Below, piece by piece: positions 32,720 to 40,053 of a stretch of DNA of 64,000 nt (within the stretch, counting starts at the first letter, position 1; each line of letters starts with the position of its first letter). The notes under the pieces were generated by a model. It was not told where the DNA came from. It was given only the letters and a program-made list of their open reading frames with translations, and searched no databases. Origin of the DNA: Methylotenera_A sp046594915 (GTDB lineage Bacteria > Pseudomonadota > Gammaproteobacteria > Burkholderiales > Methylophilaceae); assembly GCA_046594915.1 (NCBI GenBank), contig JBKJRC010000013.1, positions 1-64,000 on the forward strand, written 5' to 3'. The position numbers were made by a program, and so were the translations under genes.

Positions 32720-33307
32720 TTAAAATGACCTAACTAATTTTGAAGCTTCTCTTGTAAATTTATACAATTTGCTTCCCTTAGAAGCTAATTCTAGCCTTAA
32801 AAGACCCAGCTCAACTAGCCTATAAAAATCGTCTTCTATGAACCTAACGTCGCTGTATTCAAGCGTTCCACCACTACCATCCATAAATATATATGCAGTC
32901 TCTTGGCCCATAAAATGTTGTTCTAAAGCTGTGCTTGCTTTTGCAGATTCAAACTGTCTAAGTATGTTAATAGATTGATCAGACAATATATTGTAGGGTG
33001 CTAACGCCTGCACTAAAGGATTAAACAAGGTATCAGCAGATAAAATACTACTTAATTTATTATCAATATTTTTTAATTTTTCAAAAACAATGGATGATTG
33101 TAAATTTAGAATAGCTTTAATACTTGTGACAGTAGCCTGATTTTGCTGAAGTAAACTCTTCAGTTCATCATGCCTATTTTCCGATAGCCATTCTAAAAAC
33201 CTTTGATGATCATCAATAGAAACTTCTCTGTGCTTGTCTCTAAAGTCGGAAATCAGACTAACAATTGTTGAAAAAGTTGTTGCGACTGTTAATGGATCTA
33301 TTGCCAA
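32720..33307 (-). CDS. Hypothetical protein downstream of aspS
   Basis: A 195-residue protein that I do not recognise. The N-terminus MAIDPLTVATTFSTIVSLISDFRDK is followed by SIDDHQRFLEWLSENRHDELKSLLQQN, a helical segment that recurs at the start of some uncharacterised bacterial proteins, then a coiled region (IVFEKLKNIDNKLSSIL) and a possible winged helix at the C-terminus (EYSDVRFIEDDFYRLVELGLLRLE). No catalytic motif is evident. Base composition is more AT-rich than aspS. Could be acquired. Confidence 0.7.
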   Translation of the reverse strand: MAIDPLTVATTFSTIVSLISDFRDKHREVSIDDHQRFLEWLSENRHDELKSLLQQNQATVTSIKAILNLQSSIVFEKLKNIDNKLSSILSADTLFNPLVQALAPYNILSDQSINILRQFESAKASTALEQHFMGQETAYIFMDGSGGTLEYSDVRFIEDDFYRLVELGLLRLELASKGSKLYKFTREASKLVRSF

Positions 33308-33357
33308 TTATCAAACTCCTAAAATGCAATTCATGATGCGAGAACTAGGCACATTCG

Positions 33358-33405
33358 CGTAGACAGTACGATTAGTACGGCAAGCGGATGTAACGACGTT
33401 ATCGC
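33358..33405. repeat. degenerate intergenic repeat, copy 2
   Basis: Between aspS and the hypothetical gene. Begins CGTAGACAGTACG, then GTACGGCAAG and AACGACG, matching the layout at 1553-1600. Confidence 0.35.
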
Positions 33406-33419
33406 GAAGTGACTGCATT

Positions 33420-35204
33420 TTATGCAGCTGGATTTTGTGAGCGAACGCGTATATGCAACTCACGCAATTGCTTCTCATCCACTTCGTTCGGCGCATTCGT
33501 CATCAAGCATTGCGCACGTTGCGTTTTTGGGAAGGCGATTACGTCACGAATGGATTCTGCGCCAGCCATTAATGTCACCAAGCGGTCTAAACCGAATGCC
33601 AGACCGCCATGCGGAGGTGCGCCGTATTGCAAGGCATCTAGCAAGAAGCCGAATTTCTCTTGTGCTTCTTCTTTACTGATTTTTAGTGCATCGAATACTT
33701 TTGATTGCACGTCTTGTTTGTGGATACGCACTGAACCGCCGCCGACTTCCCAGCCGTTTAGCACCATGTCGTACGCTTTTGAAAGCGCCGCACCTGGGTT
33801 AGAAGTTAACAAGTCTTCGTGACCATCTTTTGGTGCGGTAAACGGATGATGCAAAGCCGCCCAGCGGTCGTTTTCTTCATCATGTTCAAACATGGGGAAA
33901 TCCACTACCCACAATGGCGCCCAAGCGCGGCCATCCACATGACCTTTATCGTGACCGACTTTTAAACGTAATGCGCCTAACGCCTCGTTTACTACTTTGG
34001 TTTTATCGGCGCCAAAAAACACGATATCGCCATTTTGTGCGCCTGTGCGGTCAATAATCGCTTGTAATGCAGTGGCATGAATATTTTTAACAATTGGGCT
34101 TTGCAGGCCTTCTTCATTCAATTGAGTGATATCGTTAATTTTGATATACGCCAAACCTTTGGCGCCGTAGATTTTAACAAACTCAGTGTAAGCATCAATC
34201 TCACTGCGGGCAATTGCCGCGCCATTTGGCACGCGCAAAGCAGCTACACGACCACCCGCCATATTGGCAGCACCTGCGAACACTTTAAAATCGACATCGC
34301 GCATCACGTCCGTTAGTTCGGTGATTTCTAAAGTTACGCGCATGTCAGGTTTGTCTGAACCATACTTGTTCATGGCATCAGCAAAACTCATGCGCGGAAA
34401 AGCGGCTGGCAAATCCACATTTTGAACGGATTTCAACATTTGTCGAATCATCTCTTCGACAATGTCCATAATCTCGTTTTCAGACATGAACGAGGTTTCA
34501 ATATCCACTTGCGTGAATTCTGGCTGACGGTCTGCACGTAAATCTTCATCGCGAAAGCATTTAGTGATTTGAAAGTAACGATCGAAACCCGACACCATTA
34601 ATAATTGTTTAAACAATTGCGGTGATTGCGGCAATGCAAAAAACTGGCCTGCATGCACACGGCTTGGCACCAAGTAATCGCGCGCACCTTCTGGGGTTGA
34701 CCGCGTTAGCATGGGTGTTTCCACTTCAATAAAACCGTTTACGTCTAAATAATCACGCAAGGTTTTAGCCACGCGATAGCGCAACATCATGTTTTTTTGC
34801 ATCGCTGGGCGACGCAAATCGATGTAACGGTGTTCAAGTCTCACCGTTTCGGTCAAGTTTTCGTCATCTAACATGAATGGTGGTGTGAGTGATGCGTTTA
34901 AAATCTCGATTTCTGTCGCAATCATTTCTACTTCGCCAGTGGATAAGTTAGCGTTTACTGCGCCTTCTGGGCGCGCTCGCACAACACACACAATTCTTAA
35001 TACATATTCACTGCGTACACTTTCGGCAATGGAAAATGCCGCTTGCGTGTCAGGGTTAATCACGATTTGCGCCATGCCTTCACGGTCGCGCAAATCAATA
35101 AAAATGACGCCGCCATGATCGCGGCGGCGATGCGCCCAGCCGCATAAACTAACAGTTTGGCCAATGTGGCTGCGGTTTAAATGGCCGCAATAATGTGTAC
35201 GCAT
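33420..35204 (-). CDS. aspS: Aspartate-tRNA ligase
   Basis: Charges tRNA-Asp (in many betaproteobacteria also tRNA-Asn). 594 residues from the ATG at 35204 (MRTHYCGHLNRSHIGQTVSLCGW); an in-frame ATG two codons earlier is possible, and neither has a clear Shine-Dalgarno. An OB-fold anticodon domain is followed by class II motifs: YFQITKCFRDEDLRADRQPEFTQVDIE (motif 2 region) and APPHGGLAFGLDRLVTLMAG (motif 3), with the bacterial GAD insertion between. It follows DUF502 in the same direction. Confidence 0.97.
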   Translation of the reverse strand: MRTHYCGHLNRSHIGQTVSLCGWAHRRRDHGGVIFIDLRDREGMAQIVINPDTQAAFSIAESVRSEYVLRIVCVVRARPEGAVNANLSTGEVEMIATEIEILNASLTPPFMLDDENLTETVRLEHRYIDLRRPAMQKNMMLRYRVAKTLRDYLDVNGFIEVETPMLTRSTPEGARDYLVPSRVHAGQFFALPQSPQLFKQLLMVSGFDRYFQITKCFRDEDLRADRQPEFTQVDIETSFMSENEIMDIVEEMIRQMLKSVQNVDLPAAFPRMSFADAMNKYGSDKPDMRVTLEITELTDVMRDVDFKVFAGAANMAGGRVAALRVPNGAAIARSEIDAYTEFVKIYGAKGLAYIKINDITQLNEEGLQSPIVKNIHATALQAIIDRTGAQNGDIVFFGADKTKVVNEALGALRLKVGHDKGHVDGRAWAPLWVVDFPMFEHDEENDRWAALHHPFTAPKDGHEDLLTSNPGAALSKAYDMVLNGWEVGGGSVRIHKQDVQSKVFDALKISKEEAQEKFGFLLDALQYGAPPHGGLAFGLDRLVTLMAGAESIRDVIAFPKTQRAQCLMTNAPNEVDEKQLRELHIRVRSQNPAA

Positions 35205-35254
35205 AATCATAAAAATAAATTTCGTTAAAAAATAGTGTTAAGTCGGTTAGTTAA

Positions 35255-35869
35255 TTAAAGCGGTAATTCACGTGTTTTGCGGTCTTTTGGCGTTAAAGTG
35301 CCCATGCTGATAATGTACTTCAACGCCTCGTCCACACTCATATCCAATTCAATCACATCGGCTCTTGGTAACATCAGAAAAAAACCAGAAGTGGGATTTG
35401 GCGTAGTCGGCACGTAAACGCTGACGTAATCGCCAACTAAATGATTACTTACATCGCCACCCGGAATTCCGGTTAAAAATGCAATGGTCCAACTGCCTTG
35501 GCGCGGATATTGAATCAATAGCGCTTTGCGAAACGCATGACCAGAACCTGAAAAAAGCGTATCTGAAACTTGTTTAACGCTGGAATAGATGGATTTTACA
35601 AATGGCACGCGCGAAAGAAATTTCTCCCACCACGCAATCAATTGCTGCCCAAAAATGTTAGTGGCAATCAAGCCTGTGACAAAAATAATCAACAAAGTCA
35701 GTATCGCACCTAAGCCCGGCACATTAAAACCAAATACATTTTTAGGCTGCCAAGCGCCTGGCAATAGTAGCAGGCTTTGATCCATGGTGTGTATCAGCGT
35801 ACTCACCACCCAAAGGGTAATGAACAGCGGCACTAACACCAGTAAACCAGTAATAAAATATTTTTTCAT
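35255..35869 (-). CDS. DUF502 family membrane protein
   Basis: A 204-residue inner-membrane protein with two helices (YFITGLLVLVPLFITLWVVSTLI; GAILTLLIIFVTGLIATNIFGQQLI), then RVPFVKSIYSSVKQVSDTLF and GDYVSVYVPTTPNPTSGFFLMLPRADVIELDMSVDEALKYIISMG, all family signatures. Function unknown. It is typically found between an FmdB-type gene and aspS in betaproteobacteria, as here. Confidence 0.93.
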   Translation of the reverse strand: MKKYFITGLLVLVPLFITLWVVSTLIHTMDQSLLLLPGAWQPKNVFGFNVPGLGAILTLLIIFVTGLIATNIFGQQLIAWWEKFLSRVPFVKSIYSSVKQVSDTLFSGSGHAFRKALLIQYPRQGSWTIAFLTGIPGGDVSNHLVGDYVSVYVPTTPNPTSGFFLMLPRADVIELDMSVDEALKYIISMGTLTPKDRKTRELPL

Positions 35870-35885
35870 CGTATTAAAGGGTTAA

Positions 35886-36194
35886 CTAGTGGCAAGCACA
35901 ACCCGTTTTGCAAGCGGCAGGCGCATCTGCTTTGGCTAGTTCACTTTTGGTTTCATTTGAGGTTTCGTTAGCGGTTTCTTTTGCCGATTCTTTTGAGGGT
36001 TTATGCGCTGGTTTATCTTTAAAATCTGTGGCGTACCAGCCGCTACCGCTTAACTGAAAACTGGGTGCAGAAAGCATTTTGCTGAACGTTTCTTGATGGC
36101 AACTTGGGCATGAGGTGGTGCTTGCGTCGCTGATTTTGCGCAGCAACTCTAGCTTATGGCCGCAATTTGAACATTGGAAATCATAGATTGGCAT
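35886..36194 (-). CDS. FmdB-family zinc-ribbon protein
   Basis: A 102-residue small protein: zinc ribbon MPIYDFQCSNCGHKLELLRKISDASTTSCPSCHQETFSKMLSAP with two CxxC pairs, then SGWYATDF, and a Lys/Glu-rich tail with repeated KETANETSNET. The very end adds CKTGCACH, further possible metal ligands. Putative regulatory protein family; function not known. First gene of the FmdB-DUF502-aspS unit. Confidence 0.93.
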   Translation of the reverse strand: MPIYDFQCSNCGHKLELLRKISDASTTSCPSCHQETFSKMLSAPSFQLSGSGWYATDFKDKPAHKPSKESAKETANETSNETKSELAKADAPAACKTGCACH

Positions 36195-36336
36195 GATTTT
36201 AGCTTATGAAATTACAAATATTGTAAAAGCGAAATTATAACTGATGTTGACTAAATGTTTCACTGCAAGTGTTTAGTTGCAAATGTTTAATGGTGACCTT
36301 AATAACGTGGCATGACTGATGGCAAAGGAGTCTCAA

Positions 36337-37944
36337 TTGTTTACTTTAAAAAAAATAAAAACCATTGTCTTGCTGGCTTACCTTTTTGTTTCTCCTTTTG
36401 CCTTAGCAGAATCAGTGGGCAAGGTGACATTCAAATCGGGCAATCCAACTATTATCCATGCCGATAAAACCACGTTAGCCGCCGAAAAAAATACTGCTTT
36501 AAACGCTGGCGATACCATTGAAACAGGTGAAGGTCGTTTACAGCTGTCGTTAATTGATGGCGGAAAAGTATCTTTACAACCCAACACTGTTTACAAAATC
36601 AATAAATATGCCTTTTCGGGCAAAGAAGATGGCAGCGAATTTGCGTTTACCGAGCTGATTAAAGGCGGCTTACGCACAGTAAGTGGTTTAATTGGCCATA
36701 AAAATCGTGATCGTTATCAATTAAAAACGGCTGTCGCCACCATTGGTATTCGCGGTACGGAATTTACGGTTAACTTTAATGGCCAGCAATTATTAATGAC
36801 CACTAACCACGGTAGCGTAGATGTGTGTAACCAAGCCGGTTGCTTAAACGCGCCGACGGGGCAGACGATTGTTGTTGCAGGCGTGGGTGCCGAACCAAAA
36901 CCCAGCAGCATACCTGCTCAAGCTGCCGTTTCACCGATTACGCCTTTAAGCGTTGTTGCAAGCGCAGAAAATGCGCAAACCACTTCCAATAAAGCTGTTT
37001 ATACCAGCAGTGACGCTTTAACCAATGATGGCACAGCAACCAACGGCAACGCTATAACCGATGCAATTTTACCCGCTGTCATTGCTCAAACCATAGCAAG
37101 CGGAAATAGTGGTAACGGTAATAACGGTAATAACGGTAATAACGGTAATAATGGAAATAATGGAAATGGAAATGGAAATGGAAATGGAAATGGAAATGGC
37201 AATGGCAATGGCAATGGCAATATTTATGATGCGCTGTTTATTTCAACATTAGCAAGCGATGGCTCACATAATAATGGCACGCTAAGCGGCGGCATTACCA
37301 AAGACTCTAACAATACAATCACAGCCATGACTGATACGAATTCGCAAACCAGTTATAGCTTTGATAACGCGCTTGGTGATGTATATAAAGACGCGTATGT
37401 CACATTGGGGCTTACTTCTGCCACTTCGACCAACAGCCTTAACGTTTCAGAAACTCTAGTCAATTTTCAAAGTATCGTCGGCCAATTTTCCAGCTCTAGC
37501 AACCTATTAAACTTGGCCAGCATCGCGACACCTGTTACTTACAATATTTTAGGCTCAACTGGCGCCAGCGCTATTTCAAGTAATAATGGTGTGATTTCAG
37601 CCACTACTGGCAGCGCCAATGCTGTTACAGGCAGCTTGGTCGTCAATTTCAACAGCTTGGTTTACGGCTATAACTTAAACGATATTACCGTTAGCGGCAA
37701 TACGTTCTCAATAGTGGGCGTTGGTTTGCCGCTAGCATCGGGCAACAACACGTTTGCAGCAACAGGCCTTGTCACTTCCAGCAACTTATTCGCCTGTTTA
37801 CCTTTATGTGGCGGCCATTTAAACAGTGGCAATGTGGTGCAAGGCGCTTTCTTAGGGTCAAACGCGGAAAGAGCAGGCTTGCAATACAGCTTCACCACTT
37901 CTAATATCGGCGATGTGATGGGCAGCGTAATTTTAGGCAAATAA
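36337..37944 (+). CDS. FecR-domain surface protein with Gly-Asn repeat tract
   Basis: A 535-residue secreted protein. I place the start at TTG 36337 because AAAGGAG lies 6 bases before it and it gives a clean signal peptide (MFTLKKIKTIVLLAYLFVSPFALA); an ATG at 36319 is in frame but has no ribosome site. A FecR domain (about 40-165, GDTIETGEGRLQLSLIDGGKVSLQPNT, VATIGIRGTEFTV) is followed by a low-complexity stretch of Gly-Asn-Asn and Gly-Asn repeats and a C-terminal domain ending GAFLGSNAERAGLQYSF-GSVILGK, which resembles transferrin-binding-protein-like barrels. No sigma factor or receptor gene is adjacent. Confidence 0.85.
   Translation: MFTLKKIKTIVLLAYLFVSPFALAESVGKVTFKSGNPTIIHADKTTLAAEKNTALNAGDTIETGEGRLQLSLIDGGKVSLQPNTVYKINKYAFSGKEDGSEFAFTELIKGGLRTVSGLIGHKNRDRYQLKTAVATIGIRGTEFTVNFNGQQLLMTTNHGSVDVCNQAGCLNAPTGQTIVVAGVGAEPKPSSIPAQAAVSPITPLSVVASAENAQTTSNKAVYTSSDALTNDGTATNGNAITDAILPAVIAQTIASGNSGNGNNGNNGNNGNNGNNGNGNGNGNGNGNGNGNGNGNIYDALFISTLASDGSHNNGTLSGGITKDSNNTITAMTDTNSQTSYSFDNALGDVYKDAYVTLGLTSATSTNSLNVSETLVNFQSIVGQFSSSSNLLNLASIATPVTYNILGSTGASAISSNNGVISATTGSANAVTGSLVVNFNSLVYGYNLNDITVSGNTFSIVGVGLPLASGNNTFAATGLVTSSNLFACLPLCGGHLNSGNVVQGAFLGSNAERAGLQYSFTTSNIGDVMGSVILGK
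37111..37220. repeat. in-frame microsatellite (9-bp and 6-bp units)
   Basis: About five GGTAATAAC-type nonamers followed by about eleven GGAAAT/GGCAAT hexamers, coding for Gly-Asn repeats in the FecR protein. Unit sizes are multiples of three, so length change would not shift the frame. Confidence 0.9.
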
Positions 37945-37957
37945 AATGGGTTAAGTC

Positions 37958-37991
37958 ATTAAAAAAGCCTGCATTTGCAGGCTTTTTTAAT
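37958..37991. terminator. bidirectional rho-independent terminator
   Basis: AAAAAAGCCTGC-ATTT-GCAGGCTTTTTT between the ends of the FecR gene (plus) and ssb (minus). It serves both. Confidence 0.93.
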
Positions 37992-38047
37992 GCGTATATT
38001 TCAAGACATTTATCTTAACTATTAACTCAGAATAGTTAACGCTTAAA

Positions 38048-38551
38048 TCAAAACGGAATGTCGTCTTCAAAATCATCAAAATTGCCTGCAGCTTTAGCGG
38101 GCGCTTGCTGGCCAGCTGGTTTTTGCGGGGTGCTTTGCTGTCTTGGTTGCGATTGATTAAAGTCGTCCGCTGGCTGGCCTTGATCCATGCCGCCATCGTA
38201 GCTGGCGTTTGAACTAGCGCCATCTTTGCCGCCTAACATTTGCATGCTATCGGCAATAATCTCGGTGCTGTAACGGGTGACGCCATCTTTTTCCCATTTG
38301 CGTGTTTGCAAACGGCCTTCTACATACACAGGGCGGCCTTTTTTAAGATATTCGCCTGCAATCTCAGCTAATTTGCGATACATCACAATATTGTGCCATT
38401 CGGTTTTTTCTTGCTTAACGCCGGATTTATCTTTCCAGTTTTCAGTCGTGGCGATACTGAAATTCGCCACCGCTTCGCCGTTTGGCATGTAACGCACTTC
38501 TGGATCGCGCCCTAAATTACCCACTAAAATCACTTTGTTGACTGATGCCAT
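38048..38551 (-). CDS. ssb: Single-stranded DNA-binding protein
   Basis: A 167-residue OB-fold protein (MASVNKVILVGNLGRDPEVRYMPNGEAVANFSIATTE; WHNIVMYRKLAEIAGEYLKKGRPVYVEGRL). A Gln/Pro/Ala-rich linker follows and the acidic tip DFEDDIPF binds partner repair proteins. Start codon shares one base with the stop of the transporter gene upstream (TAATG), so translation is coupled. uvrA lies just beyond, a common ssb-uvrA neighbourhood. Confidence 0.97.
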   Translation of the reverse strand: MASVNKVILVGNLGRDPEVRYMPNGEAVANFSIATTENWKDKSGVKQEKTEWHNIVMYRKLAEIAGEYLKKGRPVYVEGRLQTRKWEKDGVTRYSTEIIADSMQMLGGKDGASSNASYDGGMDQGQPADDFNQSQPRQQSTPQKPAGQQAPAKAAGNFDDFEDDIPF

Positions 38552-39945
38552 TAGTCTCTCCCTATCAATTTTAAAATATTCTGCTCTATTAACGTTTGGC
38601 TATCACTACTTTGTTGATTATTCACTTTTACAATCAACAGTTGTTCTTGCGCAATAGCTACCGCCTCATAAACACCGGTCATTTGGGCTATTTTGTCGGC
38701 CAGCGTTTTTGCTTGCGGCGCAGTTAAATCCTGTAAATGATACATCTTTGTGCGCACAGCTGGTGGTGTAATCATACCAAAAGTTAACACTAACCAAATG
38801 CTCATTAATGCAGCGCAAAAAATAAATACGGCCGAATAACCAAAGCGATGCGATAAATAACCGCCGACTACCGCACCTAAAAATACGCCAAAGGATTGTG
38901 CAGTGCTATGCACACCCATCGCCGTGCCTTTTGAAGCGGCAGGTGCCATTTTTGAGATTAATGAGGGCAATGAGGCTTCTAAGATATTAAAAGCGGTAAA
39001 GTAAATCAGCAACGAAATTACCACCCCCCAAAATTGATGAATGGTGCTGGCAAATAATAATTGTGCAATGAGCATTAAGCCAACTGCGCCAACAAAAACT
39101 GCTTTAAGTTTTGCACGCTTCTCCCCAAAAATTATCGCGGGCAGCATCAATATAAATGACACGATCAATACAGGCAAATACACTTGCCAATGCGCATTCA
39201 CATTCATGCCGCTGGTTTCAGTTAAGGCAAATGGCACCACAATAAACATGGCCATCTGCGCGGCATGTAATGAAAATGTACCAAAATTTAAACGCAATAG
39301 TTGTCTGTCGTGCAACACGCTTTTCATTTTTTCGGGCGCGGCTTGCGCATCCGAATGAAAATGGCTCAATACTGGGTCGGGTACATAATACTTAACCACT
39401 AAAATAGCGCAAAAAGATAAAATCGCAGTCATCCAGAAAATACCTGAAACGCCAATCCACTGATTAAGCAAAGGCCCCGCGACCAGCGATAGCGCAAATG
39501 TGACACCAATTGTGCCGCCAATCATGGCCATGGCTTTGGTACGATGTTCTTCACGGGTTAAGTCAGCCACTAGCGCAGTCACTACCGCAGAAACCGCACC
39601 TGCGCCTTGGATTGCGCGACCGATAATCACCATATAAATATCCGTTGCCAATGCCGCAACCACGCTGCCGATAATAAATAAAATCAGCCCGACATAAATG
39701 ACTTTTTTGCGGCCAAATTTGTCGGACGCAATGCCAAACGGCAATTGCAGCAATACTTGCGTTAAACCATACGCGCCAAGCGCCAAGCCAATTAAGGTGT
39801 GATTGCTGCCGCCTTTTAATGTTTCGGCATACACCGAAAAAATAGGCAAGATTAAAAACATGCCCAACATGCGTAAGCCATAAATCGAAGCCAAGCTGAT
39901 GGTAGAACGCAACTCGGTTGGCGTCATTTTGTCGGAAATTTGCAT
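38551..39945 (-). CDS. yajR: MFS transporter, YajR-like, with C-terminal ferredoxin-like domain
   Basis: A 464-residue major facilitator protein with twelve predicted helices (SIYGLRMLGMFLILPIFSVYAETL at start) and the MFS loop motif GIASDKFGRKKVI. The last 70 residues (MYHLQDLTAPQAKTLADKIAQMTGVYEAVAIAQEQLLIVKVN) form the small cytoplasmic ferredoxin-like domain that marks YajR. The substrate is unknown. It is divergent from uvrA and coupled to ssb. Confidence 0.88.
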   Translation of the reverse strand: MQISDKMTPTELRSTISLASIYGLRMLGMFLILPIFSVYAETLKGGSNHTLIGLALGAYGLTQVLLQLPFGIASDKFGRKKVIYVGLILFIIGSVVAALATDIYMVIIGRAIQGAGAVSAVVTALVADLTREEHRTKAMAMIGGTIGVTFALSLVAGPLLNQWIGVSGIFWMTAILSFCAILVVKYYVPDPVLSHFHSDAQAAPEKMKSVLHDRQLLRLNFGTFSLHAAQMAMFIVVPFALTETSGMNVNAHWQVYLPVLIVSFILMLPAIIFGEKRAKLKAVFVGAVGLMLIAQLLFASTIHQFWGVVISLLIYFTAFNILEASLPSLISKMAPAASKGTAMGVHSTAQSFGVFLGAVVGGYLSHRFGYSAVFIFCAALMSIWLVLTFGMITPPAVRTKMYHLQDLTAPQAKTLADKIAQMTGVYEAVAIAQEQLLIVKVNNQQSSDSQTLIEQNILKLIGRD

Positions 39946-40053
39946 GGGGTCTATTTTATTACAGAATTTTTATATTTTTAAAGCAGAATAATTTGGCTGA
40001 AAACACAATAATTGCGTATATTAACAGGTTGCCTTAATTTTCGATAAAGCTAG

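Noticed and set aside
37111..37220. Direct repeats as a CRISPR array
   Set aside because: Units are 9 and 6 bases, contiguous, without spacers, and translate in frame to Gly-Asn.
39946..40053. SOS box in the uvrA promoter gap
   Set aside because: No CTGT-N8-ACAG-like sequence is present.
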